The notes: a model not told the origin generated them from the letters alone. A stretch of DNA of 64,000 nucleotides from Chloroflexales bacterium ZM16-3 (GCA_004138175.2 RYFE02000001.1:248001-312000), one strand, 5' to 3'; shown: positions 22,818 through 32,800, counted from the first letter of the stretch. Numbers and translations are program-made.

Positions 22818-25800
22818 CTACCCCTCGCCCCGGGCGATGTACGAGAGCACTAGGCTGCGCACATCGGCGAGCAGCTCCTCGTGGTCGTAGGAGCCCTTCT
22901 GGAGCACCTTCTCGACATAGCCGTTCAGGCGCAGCCGGTCTGTCGCGCTGAGATCCATCGCTGTCAGCACGACGATAGGGATGTTGCGCCAGAGTGCTGT
23001 CGAGCGCAGGGCGCTGATCACCTCGAAGCCGTCCATCTTCGGCATCATCAGGTCGAGCAGGATCAGGTCGGGCCGGCGCTCGGCAACCCGCCCAAGGGCC
23101 ACCTCGCCGTTGTTGGCCTCGGCCACCTGCCAGCCCTCGCGCTCCAGCATGCGCCGCAGCATCTCGCGGGTGCTTGGGTCGTCCTCCACCACCAGAATGT
23201 TTGATGCTGCCTCGATGGCCGGCCGGTGCGACTCCAGCACGCTCAGCAGGCGCTCGCGGTCCACCGGCTTGAGCAGGTAGTCGGACGCGCCCAGTGCGAA
23301 TCCGCGCTGCCGGTCGTCCACCATCGTCATCATGATCACCGGCACGTCACGCAGCTCGGCGTCGGCCTTGATCTCGCCCAGGATGGCCCACCCATCGAGA
23401 TCCGGCATCATCACATCCAGGGTGATCACCGCAGGACGCGCCGCGCGGGCCATAGCCATCCCCTCGGCCCCGCCGCTCGCCAGCATCACCCGGATGCCCT
23501 CGCGCTCAAGGGTGCGCCGGATCAGCTCGCGGGCCTCGGGGTCGTCGTCGATCACCAGCACCGCCGCCTGCGGCAGCGCCGCCAGCGCCGGGCCTTGTCC
23601 GTCGACCGCGGGCTCGTGGCTCGGCATAATCGGCAGCCCGAGCGGCAGCGTCACCCGGAAGGTGGCACCCTCGCCGGGCGCGCTCGTCACCGTGATCTCG
23701 CCGCCCATCATCTGGCAGAAGCGCCGGCTGATCGCCAGTCCCAGCCCCGTGCCGCCGTACTTACGGGTCGTGCTCGCGTCGGCCTGGCTGAACTCCTGAA
23801 ATAGCCCGCCCAGCTGCTCCGCGCTCAGACCGATGCCGGTGTCGCTCACCTCAAAAGAGAGGGTCTCAGGGAGGGTGGAACCCTCCCTGAGACCCTCCCG
23901 AGTGACGCGCAGCGTCACCGTACCGCCCTCGGTGAACTTGCTGGCGTTCGAGAGCAGGTTCAGCAGCACCTGGCGCACTTTCGTCAGGTCGGCGTTGAGG
24001 ATATCGACCGCAGGGTCCTGCTCGATCACCAGGCGGTTGCGGTTGCGTTCCACCATGGGCGTGATCGTGGCCGCCACATCATCGATCAGGCCGCGCACCA
24101 CGAAGCGCTCGTAGTAGAGATCCATGCGCCCGGCCTCGATCTTTGAGAGGTCGAGGATGTTGTTGATCAACTCAAGCAGATGTTTGCCTGCGGTGCGGAT
24201 CTTCTCCAGGTCGGGCACCAGATCTGCGCTGCCACTCTCCTCGGCCTCCTCGCGCAGCATCTCGCTGTAGCCGATGATCGCATTGAGCGGGGTGCGTAGC
24301 TCGTGGCTCATGTTGGCCAGGAAGGTGCTCTTGGCCCGGTTGGCCGCCTCGGCGGCCTCCTTGGCCTGGATCAGCTCGGTCTCGGCCCGCTTGCGCTCGG
24401 TGATGTCGCGGAAGGTGCCGGTGAAGAAGGGCTCGCGTCCCAGCCTCGCCTCGGTGAACTGGGCCTCGACCGGGAAGGTGCTGCCGTCGGCCCGCCGCCC
24501 GGTAAGCTCGCGCCGCGCTGCGGTGGCCGCCGTCTCGCTGATCAGGGCTGTTGCCGCCAGGGCCGACATCGGCCCCCCGGCGCTTCCCTCCAGCAGTAGC
24601 GGGGCCGGCTGGCCCGCCACCTGCGCCTCGCTATAGCCGAAGATCGCCTCGGCCGCCGGGTTCAGCGTGCTGATCTGGAGCCCCTGTCGGCTGAAGGTCA
24701 CGATGCCGTCCATCGCCGTCTGCACGATCGTCTCCGTGCGCGCCACCGCCCGCTCCAGGGTCTCCATCACGCTGTTGTAGCGCGCCGCGATCTGGCCGAC
24801 CTCGGTGAAGGGCTCCACCGGCACGCGCAGGCTCAGGTCGCCTGTGTGCGACTGGTGCTCCATCACCACAAACAGATCCAGCAGGTCGCTGGTGGCACCG
24901 TGCTCCGACACGTTCAGGCCGATCTCCTCGTCCTCGGGGCTGGCCCGCAGCGGGAAGACCCGGTCGAGCAGGCGCAGGGCCAGGTAGCTGACGCCGAAGG
25001 TCCACACGCCGCAGGCCAGGATGCCGAGTAGCTGCACGCCGACCTGCTGGAAGAAGGACAGCCCGGTGTTCAGCCGCTCCGGCTCGCCGAAGAGGCCGAC
25101 CGCCAGGGTGCCCCAGATTCCCGCAGCCAGATGCACGGGGATGACGCCTACGGCGTCGTCGATCCGCCAGCGGATGAGCAGATAGTCGCAGGCCAGCATC
25201 AGCAGGCCGCCGATGCCGCCGATGATCACCGCGCTGAGCGAGGAGACGACGTGGGCGTTGGCGGTGACGGCCACCAGCCCGGCCAGGGTGCCGTTGAGCG
25301 CCAGGTCAACCTCGGCGCGACCACGCACCCGCCAGCCGGCCACCAGGGCGAAGATCAGCCCGGCCGCGCCGCCCAGGACAGTGTTGATCAGCACCGCTGG
25401 CACACGGCCATCCAGGGCCAGGGTGCTGCCGCCGTTGAAGCCGAACCAGCCGAACCAGAGCAGAAGTGTGCCGAGGGTGGCCAGCGGGATATCGGCACCC
25501 TGCATGCGCTGCGGCGGCCCGTCTTTGGGGAAGCGGCCAATCCGTGGGCCGATCACCAGCAGCGCGGCCAGCGAGGTCCACCCGCCGAAGCTATGCACCA
25601 CCGACGAACCGGCGAAGTCCACGAAGCCCAGGCTGTTCAGCCAGCCGGCCGGTCGCCCGTCGGCACCAAGGTTCCATGCCCAGTGGCCGAAGACCGGGTA
25701 GCTGAAGCCGGCGATCAGCACCATAATGATGAGGTAGGCCGAGAACCGCATGCGCTCGGCCACCGCCCCGGCTAGGATGGTCGCCGCCGTGCCGCAGAAC

Positions 25801-26093
25801 ATCACCTGGAAGAAGAAGTAGGCTGCATCCCATGGCAGCTGCCTTCCCAGGTCAAGCGCCATCCCGCTTGACCCGAAGAGGCCGCCCCGGCTCAGGCCGA
25901 ACATCAGCCCGTAGCCGATCAGCCAGTAGATCAGCGTCGAGACACCGAAGTCCGAGAGGTTCTTCATCGCGACGTTGATATTATTCTTGCGCCGCGTGAC
26001 CCCCGCCTCCAGACACATAAAGCCGGCCTGCATCATAAAGACGAGCCCGGCACAGATGACCAGCCACAGAATGTCCGTCGCCGACTTCGTCAC
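22818..26093 (-). CDS. Ammonium-transporter/histidine-kinase fusion with two receiver domains
   Basis: About 1,091 residues. Residues 1-390 are a full Amt/Mep/Rh channel with about 11 membrane helices; both pore histidines of AmtB are kept (His167 in [10 protein letters not shown], His321 in [10 protein letters not shown]). A linker ([17 protein letters not shown]) leads to a PAS domain (450-570), HisKA with [20 protein letters not shown] (His597), HATPase ([20 protein letters not shown]), then two receivers with [16 protein letters not shown] / [13 protein letters not shown] and [16 protein letters not shown] / [13 protein letters not shown]. The layout is that of an ammonium sensor such as Ks-Amt5 of Kuenenia. 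GTG 26093 was chosen because GGGGAGGA lies about eight bases upstream. No GlnK gene is adjacent. Output is presumably phosphorylation of the fused receivers and an unlinked regulator. Confidence 0.93.
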   Translation of the reverse strand: MTKSATDILWLVICAGLVFMMQAGFMCLEAGVTRRKNNINVAMKNLSDFGVSTLIYWLIGYGLMFGLSRGGLFGSSGMALDLGRQLPWDAAYFFFQVMFCGTAATILAGAVAERMRFSAYLIIMVLIAGFSYPVFGHWAWNLGADGRPAGWLNSLGFVDFAGSSVVHSFGGWTSLAALLVIGPRIGRFPKDGPPQRMQGADIPLATLGTLLLWFGWFGFNGGSTLALDGRVPAVLINTVLGGAAGLIFALVAGWRVRGRAEVDLALNGTLAGLVAVTANAHVVSSLSAVIIGGIGGLLMLACDYLLIRWRIDDAVGVIPVHLAAGIWGTLAVGLFGEPERLNTGLSFFQQVGVQLLGILACGVWTFGVSYLALRLLDRVFPLRASPEDEEIGLNVSEHGATSDLLDLFVVMEHQSHTGDLSLRVPVEPFTEVGQIAARYNSVMETLERAVARTETIVQTAMDGIVTFSRQGLQISTLNPAAEAIFGYSEAQVAGQPAPLLLEGSAGGPMSALAATALISETAATAARRELTGRRADGSTFPVEAQFTEARLGREPFFTGTFRDITERKRAETELIQAKEAAEAANRAKSTFLANMSHELRTPLNAIIGYSEMLREEAEESGSADLVPDLEKIRTAGKHLLELINNILDLSKIEAGRMDLYYERFVVRGLIDDVAATITPMVERNRNRLVIEQDPAVDILNADLTKVRQVLLNLLSNASKFTEGGTVTLRVTREGLREGSTLPETLSFEVSDTGIGLSAEQLGGLFQEFSQADASTTRKYGGTGLGLAISRRFCQMMGGEITVTSAPGEGATFRVTLPLGLPIMPSHEPAVDGQGPALAALPQAAVLVIDDDPEARELIRRTLEREGIRVMLASGGAEGMAMARAARPAVITLDVMMPDLDGWAILGEIKADAELRDVPVIMMTMVDDRQRGFALGASDYLLKPVDRERLLSVLESHRPAIEAASNILVVEDDPSTREMLRRMLEREGWQVAEANNGEVALGRVAERRPDLILLDLMMPKMDGFEVISALRSTALWRNIPIVVLTAMDLSATDRLRLNGYVEKVLQKGSYDHEELLADVRSLVLSYIARGEG

Positions 26094-26193
26094 GGCCCGC
26101 TCCTCCCCGCCACTGAGCTGCTCTGCTACGTGAACATAAGCATACCATCTCGCGTCGCAATGCGGGAGATAGGCATCGGGCAAACGTCTGGTA

Positions 26194-26371
26194 GCAATAC
26201 CGCAGCAGTCACGCGGTGCGTCGACGCTCGCCGAGGGCTGAAGCCCCCGGCTGAGTCTACGAAGGCCGCTGAAGCGGCCTCGGACAGGCCGCTTCAGCGG
26301 CCTTCGTAGACTCAGCCCGGCCGTTTACGGCCGGGCGACTCAGGGTGACAGCGTGACTGCTGCGGTACTGC
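26194..26371. mobile_element. MITE-like hairpin element, copy E2
   Basis: Begins GCAATACCGCAGCAGTCACG and ends GACTGCTGCGGTACTGC, near-complementary ends. The core contains a perfect 30-bp palindrome (26251-26280 with 26286-26315) and smaller GGCCGTTTACGGCC-like stems. It sits between the divergent Amt-kinase and birA genes, so it may carry or displace their promoters. Confidence 0.7.
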
Positions 26372-26391
26372 GTCTGGTAGAATGCGGGGGT

Positions 26392-27210
26392 ATGGGCGAT
26401 GACGTATTTGAACCAACGGCGATCCTGGCCGAACTTCGCACAGCGACGCTGCCGCGCACGCTGCGCTGCTACGCGCAGGTTGGCTCGACGATGGATGTGG
26501 CACGCCAGTTGCTACCATCGCTGGCAGACGACGAGCTGCCGCTGCTGGTGCAGGCCGACGAGCAGACCGGCGGGCGCGGGCGGCTTGGCCGCGCGTGGGT
26601 CGCCCCGCCCGGCAGCGCCCTGCTGATCTCGCTGGCCCTCCGACCGGCCTGGCTTCAGCCCGAGCGGGCGATCAGCCTGGTCTGGATGGCCGGGGTGGCC
26701 CTCTGCGACGCGGTGGCCGAGCAGACACAACTGGATGCGGCACTGAAGTGGCCGAACGACCTGCTGCTCCCCACTTCTGACGGCGGCCAGGCCAAGGCGG
26801 CGGGCATTCTGCTAGAGGCATCCAGCGGCGGTGGGTCGCTGAACTGGGTGATCATCGGCATGGGCGTAAACGTGAGCGCTGCCCCGCCGACCGCTGTCAC
26901 CCGCTACCCGGCCACCAGCCTGAGCGCGGCGGCAGGGCGGCCGGTCGATCGCCTGGGCCTGCTGCGGGCGCTGCTGCGCCACCTGGACGCATGGCACAGT
27001 CGGCTGATCGTCGGCGATGAGCAGGCGCTGTTCGATGCCTGGCGCGGGCGGCTCCACACCCTTGGCCGCACGGTGACGGTGCAGTTGCCACAGGGCACAA
27101 TCACCGGCCGGGCCGACGATGTTGATCGCAGCGGCGCCCTCATCCTGCGCGACGAGGCCGGGGCGCTGCACACCATTACGACGGGCGATGTGGGGATTCT
27201 CTCACGCTAA
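26392..27210 (+). CDS. birA: Biotin--[acetyl-CoA-carboxylase] ligase
   Basis: A 272-residue biotin protein ligase. It activates biotin with ATP to biotinyl-AMP and attaches it to the lysine of biotin carboxyl carrier domains. The biotin-adenylate loop is GGRGRLGRAWVAPPGSALLI (about residues 59-78), with KWPNDLLL near residue 119 and KAAGILLEASSGGG. The C-terminal SH3-like domain (RTVTVQLPQGTITGRADDV) is present. There is no N-terminal DNA-binding domain, so it is a monofunctional ligase without BirA repressor activity. Start at 26392 follows GCGGGGGT. It begins 21 bases after hairpin element E2 and precedes the LCP gene by 84 bases. Confidence 0.93.
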   Translation: MGDDVFEPTAILAELRTATLPRTLRCYAQVGSTMDVARQLLPSLADDELPLLVQADEQTGGRGRLGRAWVAPPGSALLISLALRPAWLQPERAISLVWMAGVALCDAVAEQTQLDAALKWPNDLLLPTSDGGQAKAAGILLEASSGGGSLNWVIIGMGVNVSAAPPTAVTRYPATSLSAAAGRPVDRLGLLRALLRHLDAWHSRLIVGDEQALFDAWRGRLHTLGRTVTVQLPQGTITGRADDVDRSGALILRDEAGALHTITTGDVGILSR

Positions 27211-27294
27211 TCTCATCGGCCCTCCCGTGGGCCTGTGACAACCTGTGGTATAGTGTCACGGATCAGAATATTGAAAAAGTGGAGAGCAGGAGGT

Positions 27295-28416
27295 ATGCCT
27301 CTTTCTCGTAGGCGCCTCGTTCTCAGCGCCGTTATCTTCGTCAGCCTGATAGTTGTAGCCACGATGCTGCGCCTCGCCTATGAGTGGCGACAGGCCCTGA
27401 ACGATATTGACTCGATGATCGTAACGCCGGCAGTGATCTCGTTGCCGACGGATTCCTCCCTATCTAGCGACGCCGCCCAGATTCCCCCGGCAGCCAGCCA
27501 GTCATCTAGCGACACCCCGCCCCAGCCTGATACCGCCGCCGGTGTGCCCAGCGTCGGGGTCGCCCCCGCCGCCACCAGCGTTGAAGCTACACCCAGCCTC
27601 CGCCAGGCGACGCTGAATATCCTGCTGCTCGGAACCGACGCTCGGCCCTCCGATACGGAGCCGACCCGCACTGACGCGATCGTCGTGGTGCGCCTCGACC
27701 GTGACAGCGGTCGGGTGAGCATGCTCTCGATCCCGCGCGACCTCTGGGTGAGCTACCCCAGCGGTGGCGAGGGCCGGATCAACGCGGCCTTCGCCGTGGG
27801 CGAGAAGAAGTATGGCCCCGGCGGCGGCGCGGCGCTTGCCAAGTCCACCGTGGGCAAGCTGCTCGGCGTCCAAGTCGATCAGTTCGTGCTGATCAACTTC
27901 CAGGGCTTCAAGACGCTGATCGACCGCCTCGATGGGATCACCGTCGATGTGCCCGACCCGATCACCGACCCGGCCTACCCAACCGACGACTACCGCACGA
28001 TCAGCGTCAGCTTTAGTGTTGGCCCCCAGCAGATGGACGGCGAGCACGCCCTGATCTACGCCCGCACCCGCCACGCCGACAGCGACTTTGGGCGCAACCA
28101 GCGCCAGCAGCTTGTGCTCATGGCGATCTTCAACCGCATCCGCGAGCGCGGCCTGCTTCAGCAGCTCACCAGCCTCGATGATTACACCGGTGCCCTGCGC
28201 GGCTATGTGCAGACGGATATGAGCCGCACGACGATGCTGGCCCTGGCTGGCTTTGCTCGCAATATTCACGTCGAGGATGTGTTGCGCTACGCGATTGACT
28301 CGACCACCATTGTCGATCTGCGCCCCCCGGCTACCTTCGCCGCTGAGCCGCGCTCGCTCAAAAAGATCGTCGCCCAGTTCACCGGCGAGGCAACCTCCAC
28401 CGCCGGTGGAGAGTAA
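27295..28416 (+). CDS. LytR-CpsA-Psr (LCP) family cell-wall ligase
   Basis: A 373-residue membrane-anchored protein. Residues 8-28 are the single membrane helix; a Ser/Pro/Thr-rich stalk (30-98) leads to an extracellular LCP domain. It shows ILLLGTDARPSDTEPTRTDA, VSMLSIPRDLWV, and the phosphate-handling arginines in YARTRHADSDFGRNQRQQ. LCP enzymes transfer polyprenyl-linked glycopolymers to peptidoglycan or other acceptors outside the membrane. AGGAGGT at about 27288-27294 directly precedes the start. Neighbours murJ and the PASTA kinase support a role in envelope assembly. A TATAGT -10-like sequence lies at 27249-27254. Confidence 0.93.
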   Translation: MPLSRRRLVLSAVIFVSLIVVATMLRLAYEWRQALNDIDSMIVTPAVISLPTDSSLSSDAAQIPPAASQSSSDTPPQPDTAAGVPSVGVAPAATSVEATPSLRQATLNILLLGTDARPSDTEPTRTDAIVVVRLDRDSGRVSMLSIPRDLWVSYPSGGEGRINAAFAVGEKKYGPGGGAALAKSTVGKLLGVQVDQFVLINFQGFKTLIDRLDGITVDVPDPITDPAYPTDDYRTISVSFSVGPQQMDGEHALIYARTRHADSDFGRNQRQQLVLMAIFNRIRERGLLQQLTSLDDYTGALRGYVQTDMSRTTMLALAGFARNIHVEDVLRYAIDSTTIVDLRPPATFAAEPRSLKKIVAQFTGEATSTAGGE

Positions 28417-28419
28417 TTT

Positions 28420-28478
28420 GATAGAGAGGGCACACGCTGGCCCCGGCTTCGCCGGGGCCAGCGTGTGCCCTCTCTATC
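28420..28478. terminator. Perfect 28-bp palindrome with TTC loop between LCP and murJ
   Basis: Arms 28420-28447 and 28451-28478 pair completely around TTC (centre GGC-TTC-GCC). It starts three bases after the LCP stop and ends ten before the murJ start, so it will strongly influence readthrough or murJ translation. Confidence 0.8.
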
Positions 28479-28488
28479 GTGCAGCAGC

Positions 28489-30045
28489 ATGAGCACAGAG
28501 CAGACTCAGCCCGCAGCGGGTAGCGCGATGAGGAGCGTGGCGGTCGCCGCGCTCCTCATTGGCGTCGGCAATATCGCCAGCCGCGCCCTCGGCCTCATCC
28601 GCGAGCCAACCATCGCCTACTACTTTGGTCGTGGTGCCGCCACCGACGCCTTCACCCTGGCATGGACGGTGCCCAACACGGTCTACGACATGCTGATCAA
28701 CGGGGCCGTGAGCGCGGCCCTGGTGCCGGTGTTCAGCGAGTATGCCGAGGGCGACCAGGACGAGTTCTGGCGGGTGGTCTCCGGCGTGGTCAGCATCGCC
28801 CTGGCCGCCCTGACCATCCTGACGGCCCTGGTGGTCTGGCAGGCCCCGGGGGTGGTGCGCTTGCTGGTGCAGCCCGGCCAGGAGGGTCTGCGCGACCAGA
28901 CGACCTCTCTGGTGCGCCTGCTCATGCCGGCGGTGCTGCTCATGGGCGTCTCCGGGCTGACCACGGCCATCCTCTACGCTCGCCAGAAGTTTCTGCTGCC
29001 TGCCTTCGTCGGCGCGGCCTTCAACGCAGGTATGATCGCCGGAATCGTGCTGCTCCACGGGCGGCTGGGCGTGAGCAGCCTGGCTGCGGGTGCGGTGGTG
29101 GGCGCTCTGGGCCAGGTGCTGCTCCAGCTGCCTGGCCTGCGCGGCGCACGCCTGCGCCCTAGCCTCAGCCTGGAGCACCCGGCGGTGCGGCGTATCCTCC
29201 GGCTCTACGCCCCGGTGGCCCTCGGCATCGGCTTCTCAATCATCGGCACCCTGATCGACCGCTGGCTCGCCTCGGGCCTGCCCGCAGCGCCGACCACCAT
29301 GCGCTACGCGACCACGCTTATCCAGTTCCCGCTCGGCCTGGTGGCCTCGGCGGTCTCGCTTGCGGTGCTGCCCACCCTCTCACGGCAGAGCGCCGCCGGC
29401 GATGATGACTCGTTCCGGGCAACTCTGTCGATGGGACTCAAAGTGGTGCTGCTGCTCATCCTGCCGGCCACCGCCGGGCTGCTGGCTCTGGCCGGGCCGA
29501 TCACCCGGCTGCTCTTCGAGCGTGGGGCCTTCGGCAGCGCCGACTCGGCGGCCACCGCCACGGCCCTGATCTTCTACCTGCCCGGCCTGCCGGCGGCCGC
29601 GATCGACCAGGTGCTGATCTTCGCCTTCTACTCGCGCAAGAACACGCTCACGCCCAACCTGATCCAGGGCGCGGCGATCAGCTTCTACCTGCTCACCGCT
29701 CTGCCGCTGCTGGCCCTAAGTCAGCTGGGCTTCCTGGCCCTGGTGCTCGGCAACTCGGCCCAGTGGGTTGGTCACGCCCTGCTGGCGGCCTGGCTGCTGC
29801 ACCGCGCCGTGCCCATGGGCGGCCAGCGCCTCGGCGAGGCGGCGACCAGGGGGCTCCTGGCCAGCCTGCTCATGGCCGCCGCCGTGGCCGGGATGGCCGC
29901 TCTGCTTAGCGGCGCGCCCGCCCTCATCCAGGTTGCCGTCGCCGGTGGCCTCGGCGGTATAATGTACCTTGGTGCCTGCGCAGCCCTGCGCATCGAGGCT
30001 CTCGGCTTCTTCCTCGGTGCCCTGCGGGCGCGATTCGCTCGCTAG
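28489..30045 (+). CDS. murJ: Lipid II flippase MurJ (MviN)
   Basis: A 518-residue polytopic membrane protein with about 14 helices, the size and pattern of MurJ in the MOP superfamily. The conserved opening RALGLIREPTIAYYFGRGAA TDAFTLAWTVPN, PVFSEYAEG and the helix-7 region with FPLGLVASAVSLAVLPTLSR match the family. MurJ moves lipid-linked peptidoglycan precursor across the cytoplasmic membrane. The start ATG 28489 lies just outside the preceding hairpin and lacks an obvious ribosome site, so initiation may depend on that structure. The Ser/Thr PASTA kinase two genes downstream recalls kinase control of MurJ in actinobacteria. Confidence 0.93.
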   Translation: MSTEQTQPAAGSAMRSVAVAALLIGVGNIASRALGLIREPTIAYYFGRGAATDAFTLAWTVPNTVYDMLINGAVSAALVPVFSEYAEGDQDEFWRVVSGVVSIALAALTILTALVVWQAPGVVRLLVQPGQEGLRDQTTSLVRLLMPAVLLMGVSGLTTAILYARQKFLLPAFVGAAFNAGMIAGIVLLHGRLGVSSLAAGAVVGALGQVLLQLPGLRGARLRPSLSLEHPAVRRILRLYAPVALGIGFSIIGTLIDRWLASGLPAAPTTMRYATTLIQFPLGLVASAVSLAVLPTLSRQSAAGDDDSFRATLSMGLKVVLLLILPATAGLLALAGPITRLLFERGAFGSADSAATATALIFYLPGLPAAAIDQVLIFAFYSRKNTLTPNLIQGAAISFYLLTALPLLALSQLGFLALVLGNSAQWVGHALLAAWLLHRAVPMGGQRLGEAATRGLLASLLMAAAVAGMAALLSGAPALIQVAVAGGLGGIMYLGACAALRIEALGFFLGALRARFAR

Positions 30046-30230
30046 GATCACCTCCCGGTGGGAGTTTGGAGGCGGCTTTGCCGCGCCAATAATGTATAGA
30101 TCTTTCGCGTTCGTATCTTTCGTACCAGTTCGTCCCCCTTCGCCTCAGCTTGACGCCCCATAGCGCAGCGTGCCATAATAAGCGCAGCGAAGCCATTGAG
30201 CGGCACATGCCGTCGGGAGCGAGCCTGGAG

Positions 30231-30737
30231 ATGCGGGCCTATCTGGATATCGAGACGACCTTCGCCGGCAGCATTAGTGTCATCGGTATCTACCGGCCCG
30301 ACTGCGGCACCACTCAGCTTGTGGGAGGTGGTGTGAGCGATGTGAACCTCTACGATGCGCTGGAGGGCGTCTCGACGCTTATCACCTTCGCTGGCAGTAG
30401 CTTCGACCTGCCGGTGATCCGCAAGCAGCTCTTCGCCGATCTGCGCAGCGAGTTTGATCACCGCGACCTGCTCTATGTCTGTCGCAAGCGGGGTCTGCGT
30501 GGCGGCCTGAAGGTCGTTGAGCAGCGGCTTGGCATCGGGCGGGCTACCGCCGGTATTACTGGCTACGATGCCCCGAGGCTCTGGAATCGCTACGAGGCGC
30601 TTGGGGAACAATCGGCCCTCGCCATACTCCTCAAATATAACTATGAGGATGTGGTCAACCTCGCGCTCTTAGAGGCGATCCTTGATAACGCGCCCGCCGC
30701 CGCGCTAACCCCGGCTGTCAGCGTCCTGATGAAGTAG
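30231..30737 (+). CDS. RNase H-like (YprB-type) predicted 3'-5' exonuclease
   Basis: About 168 residues forming one RNase H-like exonuclease domain of the YprB group. Acidic residues are where expected: LDIETTF near the start, ITFAGSSFDLPVI in the middle, DHRDLLYVCRKRGLRGGLKV, and YNYEDVVNLALLE near the end. Such proteins are predicted DEDD-type nucleases; the exact substrate is not known. ATG 30231 begins exactly at the domain, with CGGGAG 12 bases upstream; ATG 30207 would add eight residues. It lies between murJ and the PASTA kinase and ends 48 bases before the latter, so co-transcription is likely. Confidence 0.78.
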   Translation: MRAYLDIETTFAGSISVIGIYRPDCGTTQLVGGGVSDVNLYDALEGVSTLITFAGSSFDLPVIRKQLFADLRSEFDHRDLLYVCRKRGLRGGLKVVEQRLGIGRATAGITGYDAPRLWNRYEALGEQSALAILLKYNYEDVVNLALLEAILDNAPAAALTPAVSVLMK

Positions 30738-30785
30738 TACTCCGGCCCTGGGCGATCCCTTGGCCAGCAGATAGATGTTACCTCG

Positions 30786-32615
30786 ATGCAGCAGAAAATC
30801 CTCGATGGCCGCTACGAGCTCGACCGCAAGATCGGCGAGGGCGGCATGGCTCGCGTCTACGCTGGCCGCGACCTGCGGCTGAATCGGCGCGTCGCGATCA
30901 AGATCCCTCATCGCCACACGAGCGGCGACGCCGACTTCCTCGACCGGTTCCGCCACGAGGCCCAGGCCGCCGCTATCCTCGCTCACCCCAATATTGTCGA
31001 TGTCTACGATGTCGGCCAGGACGGCGATATCCACTATATCGTCATGGAGTATGTCGAGGGCACCGACCTCAAGGCGGTGATCAACCGCGAGGCGCCGCTG
31101 CCCGTCGCCCGCGCCGTCGAGATCGCCGAGCAGATCGCCCGCGGCCTCGCCGTCGCCCATCGGGCGGGCATGGTTCACCGCGATATCAAGCCCCAAAATG
31201 TGATCGTCACGCCCGATGGGCAGGCCCGCATCACCGACTTTGGCGTCGCCAAGAGCCACCTGAGCACTGCCCTCACCGAGACCGGCGTCTCCTTCGGCAC
31301 GGTGGACTATATCTCGCCAGAGCAGGCCCAGGGCCGCACGGCCACCCCGCAGTCCGATATCTACGCCCTCGGCATCGTGCTTTACGAGATGCTGACGGCC
31401 CGGCTGCCCTTTAAGGGTGACTCTGCTGTGGCTGTGGCGATGAAGCATGTCACTGAGGAGCCGACCCCGCCGCGCCAGATCAACCCGCAGATCCCGATTC
31501 AGCTTGAGGCGCTGATTTTACGTGCGCTCGATAAGGACCCGGCTCGCCGCCCGCGCAGCGCGACAGAGTTCGCCGATCTGCTGGCCGGCTACGCGAGGAT
31601 CTCTCAGCAGGACACATTGGTTAACCCGTCGTTTAATAGCGGGGGCGGGCGCCCGCCCCAGCGCGCTGCGGCACCGCCTCCCACGCGTCAGATCGGCGGC
31701 GGCACGGCTGGCACGGGCAACACTGGCCGAGTGAGCATCCCCCCGCCCCGGCAGACCCCGGCTCGCGCACCGCGCCAGGAGGGGCTTGGCTGTGGCATTT
31801 TCCTGGTAGGCATGCTCATCCTCGCGGGAGTCCTCGGTGTCGTGCTGCTCTTTAGCACGGGTGCCCTAAATGGCCTGTTCGGCAGCCTGAGCGGTGGTGC
31901 TCGCCCCACCATGCCGGCCGGTGTTCCCGGCACTACCACCGCCCCTGGCGAGCCAAGTGCTACGCCCGATCTGCGCATCAGCGTGCCCACCCTGGTGGGG
32001 ATGAGCGACGGCGAGGCCCAGGCCGAATTGCTCAGGCTCCAGCTCATCCCCGCACCGCAGCAGGAGAATAGCGCAACTGTCAGCCAGGGGCTGGTGATCA
32101 GCCAGGCGGTAGCGCCAGGCGATCTGTTGGAGCCTGGCCAGCCGGTGACCTATATCGTCAGCGTGGGGCCAGCGCTCGTGTCGGTGCCAAATGTTACCAA
32201 GGCCCGCGTCGAGAACGCTCGCGCGCAACTGACCGACGTTGGGCTTCAGATCACGGTGATCGAAGAGCCGAGCACGAGTGTGGACGCCGGATTCGTGATT
32301 GCTCAGTCGCCCAGCGCTGGCCTACGGATCGCTCAGGGCGAGACGGTGACGATCCGGGTGAGCCAGGGCGATATGGTGCGCTTCCCCGATGTGATCGGCA
32401 AGACGCGCGCCGAGGCTGAGGCCATTATTGCGGCAACGCCGGGGATGACTCTGGAGTTTGTTGACGTGCAGGGGCGCGATCGGCTGATCGACTTTGACAC
32501 ATTTGCGCCGGGCGAGGTGGTGAGCGCTCTTGTCAAAGGCGGGTCGGGGATTAGCAATGGCGAGCTCGTCCCACGCGGGAGCCTGATCATCCTCGGGGTG
32601 CGGGCGGAGAATTGA
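30786..32615 (+). CDS. pknB: PASTA-domain serine/threonine protein kinase
   Basis: A 609-residue PknB-type kinase. The cytoplasmic kinase domain (10-270) has the G-loop IGEGGMARVYAG, the VAIK lysine, catalytic HRDIKPQNVIV and DFGVAKSH, and APE replaced by SPEQAQG as is usual in bacteria. A Pro-rich juxtamembrane segment leads to one membrane helix (about 333-358, GIFLVGMLILAGVLGVVLLF). Outside lie three PASTA repeats (from about 400), starting VPTLVGMSDGEAQAELL, VPNVTKARVENARAQL and FPDVIGKTRAEAEAII. PASTA repeats bind muropeptides, linking wall state to kinase activity. Its place after murJ fits control of cell-wall synthesis. Confidence 0.95.
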   Translation: MQQKILDGRYELDRKIGEGGMARVYAGRDLRLNRRVAIKIPHRHTSGDADFLDRFRHEAQAAAILAHPNIVDVYDVGQDGDIHYIVMEYVEGTDLKAVINREAPLPVARAVEIAEQIARGLAVAHRAGMVHRDIKPQNVIVTPDGQARITDFGVAKSHLSTALTETGVSFGTVDYISPEQAQGRTATPQSDIYALGIVLYEMLTARLPFKGDSAVAVAMKHVTEEPTPPRQINPQIPIQLEALILRALDKDPARRPRSATEFADLLAGYARISQQDTLVNPSFNSGGGRPPQRAAAPPPTRQIGGGTAGTGNTGRVSIPPPRQTPARAPRQEGLGCGIFLVGMLILAGVLGVVLLFSTGALNGLFGSLSGGARPTMPAGVPGTTTAPGEPSATPDLRISVPTLVGMSDGEAQAELLRLQLIPAPQQENSATVSQGLVISQAVAPGDLLEPGQPVTYIVSVGPALVSVPNVTKARVENARAQLTDVGLQITVIEEPSTSVDAGFVIAQSPSAGLRIAQGETVTIRVSQGDMVRFPDVIGKTRAEAEAIIAATPGMTLEFVDVQGRDRLIDFDTFAPGEVVSALVKGGSGISNGELVPRGSLIILGVRAEN

Positions 32616-32672
32616 GCATTGAGAACCGAAAAAGGAGCCTGGGATGATATCCCAGGCTCCTCTCTCAATGCT
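32615..32672. terminator. Nested hairpin after the PASTA kinase
   Basis: Inner stem AGGAGCCTGGGAT / ATCCCAGGCTCCT (32633-32645, 32649-32661) inside an outer pair AGCATTGAGA / TCTCAATGCT (32615-32624, 32663-32672). It is placed at the kinase stop; likely terminator. Confidence 0.7.
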
Positions 32673-32800
32673 TAATATTGGTGGGACCGCCCCCCGCCTC
32701 CCCCCGGCGCGGGGCGCAGCACCATGTCTTTGCCGAGACAATCTACTACACTGCTGTGAAAACTCGCTGTCTAAGATTGGTGAGTTTTGTGACAAAAGCG

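Noticed and set aside
25131-25775. Long frames on the + strand across the Amt-kinase gene
   Set aside because: Typical high-GC antisense frames; the minus-strand frame has full Amt and kinase motifs.
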